Shown here one piece after another: positions 34,541-43,755 of a stretch of DNA of 64,000 bases. Position numbers and translations under genes: made by a program. The DNA is from Ectocarpus siliculosus (lineage: Eukaryota > Sar > Phaeophyceae > Ectocarpales > Ectocarpaceae). The notes beneath the pieces are model-generated. The model did not search any database and was not told where the DNA came from. It saw only the letters and a list, made by a program, of their open reading frames with translations. The stretch is taken from positions 126,018-190,017 of the forward strand of contig FN648493.1 of assembly GCA_000310025.1 (NCBI GenBank), read 5' to 3'. How positions within the stretch are numbered: the stretch's first letter is position 1; each line of letters opens with the position of its first letter.

Positions 34541-35660
34541 TATGTCACAACGAATCCATTTCCATCATAGAAAAGAGTCAGAGACAGATATGCAATGAAT
34601 TCATAGCGTCAGAAAAAGCTACCTGTATGTCTACGATTTCCCAGACAGCATGTAGGGACATCTCCCCTGCGGGTAACAGGCTCTACAAAACAGTTAGCTG
34701 TCTTGTGTGTCTCATATATGTTATGTTGGGAAGGTGCAGCAGAAAGGTGTTGGGTAGTCGGGCGTTTCGTGTGGCACCCTGTTAGTCGTAGGGCATGCAA
34801 TCTCCCTCAGTTTTCAAACGTATTTTCGGTGTGGTACGCATATGTACGGAGTATGCATATGTGCGGACACACTTCGGAGTATGTGCGGACACACGGGACA
34901 CACCGGACACACGGGAGGACGTTTTCTTACCGCTTTGTATAAGTTCATGTCATTAAATGTGCAAAGGGCACGGGAGAACAATCTCTCATCATTGCCTCCT
35001 GACGTGGTCGCCGATATAGAGGCGTGTGGTTGAGGTTTCATCACCGACATGTGGGTGTGTGTGTTAAATGCAGTGGGTATGGTTACCTCTCTCTCCTACA
35101 CACAAAGGAGTTTGGTCATACCTGTAGGATTTTTCGAAGTCCTGGGTCAGCCAAGAGCAGCATCAAGGAGAAAACGCAGTATGTACAGCATACTACAACT
35201 AACTTTCTTTACAGTCCGTCCTCCTCAAGTCCTATCGGAGATGGTTAGTATCGCACAACGGCTGGATCCGAAATAAATGCCGGCTTGCTCCGCAATCCAA
35301 GAGACAGAGGTGGGTGGCTGATCTAAAGCCGGAATGACTACATGCATGCGTGCTCCTAGTTTTATTAATTATTTTTCAGGTTTGGGGAGTACATACGGAC
35401 GGGTGGGTGTGTTCATTTATTAACTATTTTTAGGTTCGGGGAGTAGATATTATACACACCACGCATACATCTCTGTACCTAGAACAAAAAAAATATATAT
35501 TTTTTTAATATATTCATTCTTAAAATACATACATACATGCGATGAAGTACATATATATATACCAAACAAATACGGGTAGCTTTGTCCGACGCTATGAATT
35601 CATTGCTAATCTGTCTATCTATGACTCTTTTCTATGAAGAGATGGATTCGTTGTATCATA
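34541..35660. mobile_element. TIR element, ~1.1 kb, non-autonomous
   Basis: Inverted repeats of ~70 bases lie at 34541-34610 and 35588-35660 (shared cores ACAACGAATCCAT, ATAGAAAAGAGTCA, GCAATGAATTCATAGCGTC). The interior has short GCGGACACAC repeats near 34860-34915 and no transposase I can recognise. A related single end is at 58162-58216. Confidence 0.7.
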
Positions 35661-36422
35661 TTGAAAAAAAAAAAAAAATCATTTGCTCAGCGTCATTGCT
35701 TGCGGCGCCTGTTGTTCTTCTGTTGTTGTTGTTCTGCACGCAAGCTGCCACATAGCCGGAGAGTCCATCCCCCGCAAGAAAATCCACATAGTACTCACAG
35801 CAGTTGGAAAGGCGTCTGAACCACGGAGGAGGAGCTATAGCTGTAGCTTCTCATCAGCACCGCAGTATTTAGGTATTATCAAGGAAAAATAACGTATTAT
35901 TACGTATGTTGTGTATCTGTGCGTCTACTTTTCTCTCTTCGGTTCACTAGTATCATATCACTTTGGGTCGCACGCGGATGAATAGAAAAAGAACAGAGAA
36001 CGACCACAACAAAGGAAAAAAGAGAGACCCTTGCGCCACGCCGCAGGCTGCCATAGCCGGAAAGTCCACCCCCCACAAGAAGAACAGAGTAACTTTTTTC
36101 GTGAATAAATCCCGATTCTCTTCTTGTGTCATCAATATAACAAAAAGAAAAGCTTCCGCTGCGTACCCGAGGAGGAGTGGACAACAGAATGAAAAGCGTT
36201 CTCCGGAGTAGGAGTAGTGTCCGGGCGGCAACAACGTTGTCGCCAGGGATGCTGACTGCTGCTGTAGGTTCTCTTCGTGCCACGCTCCCACCATTCATTC
36301 ATTATTTTATCAATAAATTCCGAAACTCAACATACATCGCTGTTGGATTCTCCGTCCCTTTTAAATGTCGTTTGGAAATACTATTATTATAGTATTATTG
36401 TGGATGACACGGGGACGGGCAC
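35661..36422. other. No gene identified
   Basis: AT-rich and short repeats. GCTGCCACATAGCCGGAGAGTC at ~35745 and GCTGCCATAGCCGGAAAGTCC at ~36047 are a diverged direct repeat. No coding evidence up to the gap. Confidence 0.5.
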
Positions 36423-36755
36423 NNNNNNNNNNNNNNNNNNNNNNNNNNNNNNNNNNNNNNNNNNNNNNNNNNNNNNNNNNNNNNNNNNNNNNNNNNNNNN
36501 NNNNNNNNNNNNNNNNNNNNNNNNNNNNNNNNNNNNNNNNNNNNNNNNNNNNNNNNNNNNNNNNNNNNNNNNNNNNNNNNNNNNNNNNNNNNNNNNNNNN
36601 NNNNNNNNNNNNNNNNNNNNNNNNNNNNNNNNNNNNNNNNNNNNNNNNNNNNNNNNNNNNNNNNNNNNNNNNNNNNNNNNNNNNNNNNNNNNNNNNNNNN
36701 NNNNNNNNNNNNNNNNNNNNNNNNNNNNNNNNNNNNNNNNNNNNNNNNNNNNNNN
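36423..36755. other. Assembly gap (333 N)
   Basis: Unresolved bases. Frames crossing it are meaningless. Confidence 1.
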
Positions 36756-36933
36756 TATTAGATTATCACCTGTTAGCACGCTTGATTTGCAGGCAAGTGC
36801 ACATGCAGTCGAGCTTGATCCTGTTGCCCCTGAGTACAATGCGTGCACTGGCTGCCGCCGTGGGCTGCCTTCGTTTGTCGTGTACGGGACGTCGAAGGGC
36901 GTGTCACACAAGAAGGTCTCCCTGAAGAAATAG
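36756..36933 (+). pseudogene. Possible last exon of an unknown gene next to the gap
   Basis: After a good acceptor (GCTTGATTTGCAG, 36779-36791), an open frame of ~46 codons with ACTGCRRGLPSF and a Lys-rich end stops at a TAG. Everything upstream is lost in the gap. I do not recognise it; it could equally be chance. Confidence 0.2.
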
Positions 36934-37495
36934 CAGGTGAATCGGAGTCATTGGTGAGCTATATACTGCCCGAAAGGCCGCAAGTCGACTGAGCAACCCG
37001 AGAGCTTTGCCTTTTCCACATGTGAGCACCACGCATACATACGCACACACTCCTGCGTGGAGATAAATAAGAACGAAAAATGCAAAGCAATAGTGGACCA
37101 AAAGGGCCTACCTGGTCTACGTTGCAGTGACAGCCAGCCGTGCAGGATGTAATGCAACGATAGGGGCCACGTGCGGCTGTTGCGAGATCGCAAATGTGGT
37201 GGTATGCACGCGTGATGAAGTCTGGTTGACCCGTGAAGAAGAACTCACTTGTTTTTACTCTTGCAGAACAGCAGCAGCAATAGCTGTTGCCTTGGGTATC
37301 GCCAGGATTGACACCAAAGGGCGGGAGATCCTCAGTACAAGCAGGGGCTACTAGATCCTGTCCCCTGTTTTATCCTTCCGCGGGAGTTACATCTCTCCGC
37401 GCCTTCTAGAAGGAACCATTCTGTTCTATGTTCCGTCTACTCATCTGAATCCTGTAACACAAGCTAACCCTGGAGGTTCTCATACGCAGATACTA

Positions 37496-38626
37496 GGGTG
37501 TTTGCGGACTGGTCTCAGGTCTTGGTCTTTGAAGTCGGAAGCAAGTCCAAAACCAAGACCGGGATTGTGTTCAAAACTACTTGCGAAGACTGGAGTGTGA
37601 TTTTTTCGGTCTTGAGCAAGGGGAAATTTCCAAGAAAGTCGCCTTCAATACGACGGAGCCCCTTTGCCGGCGGCGGCAGACAGATGGTTGAGCCGACTCG
37701 GAACACGAAACATATTTATTTCCGACCTTCCGCCTCCACCCCAACAAGGCTACTACGACTCTACTTTAACTGCACCCTCACCCCCAGCTGACTATGTAGT
37801 CATGGAGAGAATACTGATGGAGCAACGTACTCGCTCATGAACAGGCGGTTGGCCCAGTTCAGTTGCCGGGAGTGCATGGGAAGCGTAGCGCCGGAAACAG
37901 CTGAGGTAATGCATGTGTGTACCCCTTCAGCACGCGAGCAAGTTGTGATACACATCGCAGTCATTCGTCGACGGACCAGTCGATCGTTCCCCGTCAAACG
38001 AATCACCGCAGCACGGTCCACAGGACCCACGCGCTGCAGCTCCTCACGCTCCCACGCCGCTTGAAGCATCCCAAACTCCATCACCTCCGCCTCCACCTGT
38101 GCCACACTCCTGAGATCTATGCCGCCCGCCTCACCGCCTCACCCTCGTCACGGCGGCTTGATGTGTCACTTTTATGAGCATGCATGTAGAGCGGCATGCT
38201 TTTCACGCATATACATCTAAGATAACGCAAAAGTCGCTCCATGTCGGCAGCATGCAATGCGCATCGGGTCTGCGGTGTGCAGTGACTCTGTCTGTCTGAC
38301 TGTCTGGCTGGCGGTACTGCTGTATGTATGTAGTTGGTTCGCCATGGTGTCGCCTATGACGGCCGAGTTGTGTGTGTTTCGACAGCTCCACGGGATGGTG
38401 CGGCGTCTGTCGGGAGGACGTCGGGAGTATCTCGGGGCTTGTAGGCATATGAAAAATTGTTATTTCAAAGACAAAACTGAGCAAGACGAAATCGGAGCTT
38501 TTCTCGGGTCTTTGGGGGCAATTCGCGAAAGCAAAAGACCAGATTCCTAAAGATCCATCGGACTTCGGCGCTCGGGGGGATAAAAAAGACCAAGACAAGA
38601 CCAAAATCAGATGTTCGCAAACACCG
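37496..38626. mobile_element. TIR element, 1131 bp, flanked by TACTA
   Basis: Left end GGGTGTTTGCGGAC...GGTCTTGGTCTTT and right end AAAGACCAAGACAAGACC...CGCAAACACCG are inverted repeats of ~40 bases. TACTA lies directly outside both ends (37491-37495, 38627-38631), a likely 5-bp target duplication. The interior has no recognisable transposase. Confidence 0.7.
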
Positions 38627-38631
38627 TACTA

Positions 38632-39186
38632 TAAAACCTCGGAGTCTTTGGCAAGCAATTGTCGAGTCTCGAAATGAAAGTATCGAGGATGTGGAGCTCC
38701 AAAACAGCACAATTCATCCCCCCACACTTGGGTCGCAAGACCATCGTTTGACTTCTAAACAACAAGAAGACACCGAAAGGAACCGACGGGGCTCAGAAAA
38801 GCCGATGACGACCGGAACAAGGTCAAAACCGAAGAAAGGAAAACACGAAGAAAGTAAGAAAACCAGCAGCAAACAAAGGTCGTCAGAACGACAAAAAGAA
38901 AGGCTCACCGCCGGAACGATTAAAACAGACCGGAATCGAAAAAAAAAAACCGAGAAGATACGCCACTCACGCAGTCGCCACGGCAGCGAATAAGCGACAA
39001 GAACGGGCGCGAAATACCTACAGGTCGTGACCAAACGCTGAAGGCACAAAAGAAAGCGAAGAGAAATGGAAAACCAACCAAGGCTAAAAACAATCCAAAC
39101 AACGCTGAAAACAATCCAAACAGTGCTAAAAGCAGACTCAACAATGCGAAAAGCAACAGAATGCACAAACAACCAAGCATGTCGCC
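38632..39186. other. Downstream flank of the gypsy element
   Basis: Purine-rich, Lys/Arg/Thr-like frames on the plus strand, low complexity. The 3' untranslated part and any 3' LTR of the retrotransposon should be here, but I found no second copy of this sequence near 49.3-50 kb. Confidence 0.5.
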
Positions 39187-41004
39187 TTAGTGGGGGCGCG
39201 CAACGTCATCAGGCAACGAATCAGTCCCAGCGTCACCACGCGACATGTCGATGTTGCGAAGGATTCCCTTAAAAAGGGCGCTGCCGCTGTGAACTTGGAG
39301 GCACCAGGATCCGGAGACGGCGGTTTCCACGGTGGAGTAGCGAACATCAGGAAGGGCGAGCTCGACAGGTCCAGGATCGTCTAAGAAGCGGACGACGTAG
39401 AAGTCGGACGGTAGAGGTGGTCCAGTAATCCTGCCCATCCACCAGAATCCATCGTGCGCTTTGTACCAGAAGAAGGCGCCTGCAGGTAGCGGAGTATTGG
39501 CGAAGCATCGGTCCCATGATGAACGAGAGACGAGCGAAAAGCCCGAAGGCAAGGCTCGCTCACCTTTAGCGCGCGCCATCTCGCGGGTGGCCGCACCAAC
39601 ACGCATCGCCCTATAGCGACGGTTCGTTTGGCGGTGTTGATCAGGCGAAGCCGTCCAGTACCGGAGAATGTGTGGCTTGGAATGCTGAAGGTCCATCTCA
39701 CGTTCCCAAGAAGGACGAAGAAGATCTTTCCAATGAGTTTGGTATAAAACAGCGATGGTGTCACCACGACCACGAACAGACTGATGGCCACAAATAATGC
39801 GGTCAACCTCGAGACGTTCGACCGGAGTCGACACGTCGTCTTCCGTAACATGGTAGGGAGGAGATTTATTCGCATAGGAGTTCAGCACATACGGTGTGAG
39901 GCCGGCAGGCAGGAACCGACGCAAGTCTTCAGTGTCGCGTGGATTAGCGCAAGGCTTGCAACGCGCAACCGATACACGATTTTCCGAGTCTGGACGTGGC
40001 AAATCCGATGGAAGATCCAAATAGAGTAACTTGGAAGCCAGAGGACAACCGTCGGGAGCGTCAGGACACGGACCCACGGCCAAGATCTTGAACAGACCAG
40101 TCCAGAGGAAAGACAACTTAGCCTTGAGAACCTTGTCATCCGTGCCTGAACGAACACCTTGGCGAATGGTAGATTCGGTGTTATACAACCAAACCCATCC
40201 ACCGACGGTGTATGAGGGAACCTTGCGCAAAGCATCCGATAGAGCGGAGTTACGACGCTCAATCCGCGAAACGGACAGGTTGTGCTGTTCACGAACTAGA
40301 TCGTAAGAACGACGTTGGCGATCAGCAGCAAGATCGCAATACTCAAGTTGATCGCGATGCAAGCTTTGGTGGCCTCGAGCATATGGATGCTCAAAAACCG
40401 TCATCGGCATGCGTCGGTTCATATGCACCTCGTTGGGCGCCAAACCAGTAGCGGCACTAACCGAATTGTTGGAGGAAAACTCAACGTGCGGCAGATGAAT
40501 GTCCCAATCATCTTGCCTCTCATTGACGGCCATAGCCAACATCTGAGCCATACTGTGATTGACGCGCTCCACACACCCATTGCCGTTGGGATGGCAAGAG
40601 CTATTAGCCACTTTGCGGATAGCCAGACGGGCGTGCACAGTCGGCGACAGTTTAGAACAAAACTGAGAGCCATTGTCAGACAAAAGACTCAAAGGGCAAC
40701 CCCACAAAGGGATATACCGATTGGCAAGGACGTCAGCGGTGCCTTCGGCGGTGAATTCCGCAGCCGTAACCGCGTACATATCAGCACGGCGGCTGAAACG
40801 ATCAGTGAAAGTAGAATGTATGTGTTTCCGCGAGGTGTCAACGGGAGGGGACCGAAATAATCGAAGCTCACCGACACACCAGGGCCCGAAGGCAGCGGAA
40901 GGCACAAAATAGGGCATCGAGGCGTTTGACGAGATGTTTTGCGGGCTTGGCATCGCAAACAATGCCGTACCCACCACTTCGTGCAAACACTCATGCCAAC
41001 CCAC
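39187..41004 (-). pseudogene. Integrase core, chromodomain and Tudor/SH3-like tail
   Basis: This 605-codon frame has DRFSRRADMYAVTA, LLSDNGSQF (second Asp, residue 110) and NGCVERVNHSMAQ (Glu, residue 146). The 35 residues between give the DD35E spacing. Residues ~265-311 (GGWVWLYN, WTGLFKILAVGP) match the C-terminal DNA-binding part. Residues ~395-452 read as a chromodomain (VERLEVDRIICGHQS, WEREMDL, ILRYW), which in chromoviruses directs insertion to marked chromatin. Residues ~505-560 (AGAFFWYKAHDGFWWMGRI, DFYVVRFLDDPG) form a second, Tudor/Agenet- or SH3-like module. The first ~60 codons are out of frame; the true chain enters from the 41402-40689 frame. Confidence 0.88.
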
Positions 41005-42304
41005 CAGTAGAAACGTTCCAGCATGCTAAGCGTGCGAGCGGCACCGAGGTGGCAGGATGCATCAGCGTGACAGGCTTGCATGATCCACGGACGCATGAGC
41101 ATGGGAACATAAATCCGAATAGGTTCGTCGATGGGAAGGCGAGCAGCACGCCCGTCAGGACGTGTGGTCGTGGATAACGGGGGCGCGGTTTGCTGGCGAA
41201 CGAGCAAGACCAAACCATCATCGTCAACATGTAACCGGCCTTTTGTGAGACAGGTCACGGATCTCCGACAGAGGAGGTCGACGAGCGGACGGAAGATAAT
41301 CCAGGAAATCCGAAGGGAGAGCCGAAGGCCGACCCAAAAGGATGAAACGAATAGCTGCATCACAAACAGGTTCGTTACGTTGCTTGCGGTCCCAATCAGC
41401 ATGCGAGAAACGTTCTACAGACGCCTGGAAGGCTAAATCTGGCGAAGAATGTAAAGCCGCCTCGATAGAAGAGGGAGCCGATTCCTGAGACTCCGACTGC
41501 AATCCACCCGAAGGCCGAGGAGCAGCGGAAACCGAAGACGAAGGCGTACGAGTGGTTGAAACCGAACGCGTCGGAGATTCCGAAGAATCGGGGGCAGCAG
41601 AAGACTGCGGGGCAGGAGCAACCGAAGTTGCGGGATGCGTCGAAGATGCAAGATCCCTTCCACGAGCCAGAGGCGTAGGAAGGTCTGGGATCGAAGCGTC
41701 AGCACCAGGAGTCGAAACCAACCTGGTCAAAACGGGGGCGTAGTCGATGCTGAAGGCGCGGGCGGAGAACGTCGAAACGATCGCCGCGAAGCGAAATTCG
41801 AGTGGGAGCAGGTGGGTCCTCAGAGAAGCTATAATTCACAGGCGGCACGGGCTTGCCTGCCACAACCGCCGTACGGAGGCGAGTCGGCGTGGAAATCACT
41901 TGAGTAGGGTCGAGAGTCCGTCGTGATGCGGCGGTCGGCGAGACGGCCGGCGAAGACTCGGGCTCGAGAGCCATAACATCCTCCACCGAAGAGTGTAAAG
42001 AGCCAGACCAAACGAGAGTCCGCTTACGCAGTCTCGAAGGAGGCAACGCGCGGAGCTTCTTGGACGGCCAGGGTGCGATGTTCCAGATGCCAGTCGGAGA
42101 CGAAAGGCCTGACGGCGAGAGACGTGGACCATGCCGACGGAAGTCGACGAAATCATCTGTAGAGGGGGCCAGCCCACCCAAGACCGAAGTCGGGGAAGTG
42201 GGGACAAGCCCACCCAAGCCAACACCCACGGCGCGATGGCCAGAAGGCGTAAGGCCACAAGAACGGATGAAGAACACGCGCTCCTCATCGTCATTCGGTG
42301 CCAA
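40689..42304 (-). pseudogene. Pro/Ser-rich linker and integrase zinc-binding domain
   Basis: After RNase H comes an unusually long low-complexity linker of roughly 300 codons in two frames (42304-41699, then 41730-41224), rich in Ser, Pro and Ala. It ends in a more structured stretch (ERFSHADWDRKQRNEPVCD). A further shift leads to the frame 41402-40689 with the integrase HHCC zinc module (ACHADASCHLGAARTL, WWVRHCLRC) and the first strand of the catalytic core, including the first Asp (VSFDYFGPLPL). Another frameshift near 40820 passes to the downstream integrase frame. Confidence 0.8.
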
Positions 42305-42325
42305 GCGGCTGCGGCCAGATCGGTC

Positions 42326-43740
42326 TCATTCCGCCACATCGATCGGAAGGCGAAAGAGGAAATCAGCGTTGCCATTTGCGGAACCCTTGCGGTACTCGAG
42401 AGTGAAATTGTAGGCGGTAAGAAATTCGAGCCAACGCTGAACGCGGGCGTTGTTCTGCCCCACCTTGGCAAAATGCTCAAGAGATTTGTGGTCGGTAAAA
42501 ATGCGAAATTGCGTACCCCACAAATAACCGCGAAGTCGTTTGATACACCACACGATGCTACCCGCCTCGAGGTCGAGGGGAGTCCAATGACGTTCGGAGT
42601 CCAAAGTAGCTCGGCTGATGAAAACGATGGATCGAATGGAGCTATCCGTCTGTTCTTGTTCGAGAGTCCCGCCGACCCCATCGCGACTAGCATCACAGTA
42701 GAGACGAAAAGGTCGCGAGCCGTCCGAAACGGCATCCCAATCCGGATAAACCAACACAGGAGGGTTGGCCAACTCAGATAGCAGGACGCGAACAGCTTGC
42801 CCCATGGCAGGGGTGAAGACGAATGTCGTCTGCTTCTTGAGAAGAGTGGTCAGAGGTCGAATTCGCGTAGCCATGTTGAGAAGGAACGTGCGGTAGTAGC
42901 TGAGGCCGCCGAGAAGAGAGCGAAGTTGTTTAACATCCTTGGGCATGGGCATTCTGGTGAGGGCCGCAACCTTGGCCCCGTTAGGCCGAACACCGTCGGG
43001 AGAGATGGTGTGGCCGAGGAAGTCCGCTTCGGTAGCGCCAATGGTGACCTTCGGTGGGGTGAGTTTCAAGTTGTGTGTACGGAAACGTTCAAACAGAGCG
43101 CGCAGGTATCAACATGAGAAGCAGGGTTGTCGTCGAAAACGATCAAATCATCCAAGTACGATGCAACACCGTGGAGATTTTTTATGACTTCGTTGACCAC
43201 CTTGCAAAACCACCCAGGGGCAGCAGAACTGCCTTGAGGCATCTTCAATCACTCAAAAAGCCCGGAAGACGTCACGAACGCCGTCAAAGGTATTGTATCA
43301 CGGTGAACCGTGATTTGGTGGAACGAAGACTTCACATCAAAAAGGGAATAAATTCGCCCTTTCGACAACTTGTCCAACGTATCATCAACTCGAGGAATCG
43401 GAAGCTGGCTCAAAGCACAAAGCTTGTTTTGCTTGCGATAATTGACAGTGATGCGAACACCACCAGGTTTCTTCGGTATGACTACCAAGGGACTCGAGTA
43501 GGGCGAGGTCGAATGTTGGATCAGACCAGCCGCAAGATATTGATCAAGGATCGCGTCAACTTGTTTCGCCACCGGGGGGTAAACGCGGTATGGACGAGAC
43601 GTGACGGGTGCACTGCCTGGAGGAACTGTAAGCTTGAAAGGAAAAAGCGAACAAGATCCGAAGTCGGTGGGGGAACTCGAGAAGACATCATGATAGTCGC
43701 ACAGGACGTTACCAAGCTGAGTGATGACATCTGAGTCCAA
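42326..43740 (-). pseudogene. Ty3/gypsy reverse transcriptase and RNase H
   Basis: The first part (43740-43249) has the gypsy RT N-terminus: RPYRVYPPVAKQVDAILDQ, SPYSSPLVVIPKKPGG, VNYRKQNK and FDVKSSFHQI. It ends at an in-frame TGA where RT normally has Trp (GLFE-stop-LKMPQG). The same frame continues with the catalytic YLDD. A frameshift near 43080 moves to the frame of the connection domain and RNase H (43069-42326): FLGHTISPDGV, LRSLLGGLSYYR, YCDASRDGVGG, FISRATLDSERHW, DLEAGSIVW and FTDHKSLEHF. Catalytic motifs are intact, but the chain is interrupted at least twice. Confidence 0.92.
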
Positions 43741-43755
43741 CCCGGACCATGGAGA

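Noticed and set aside
36277-36933. Frames of 170-220 codons across the gap
   Set aside because: Most of each is N, so they have no meaning.
41896-42735. Open frames of 150-280 codons on the wrong frame or strand inside the gypsy element (e.g. 41896-42735 minus, 42131-42781 plus, 46215-47051 minus, 48607-49215 minus)
   Set aside because: They overlap the RT, linker and gag frames, show no domain motifs, and follow from GC-rich codon use of the real frames.
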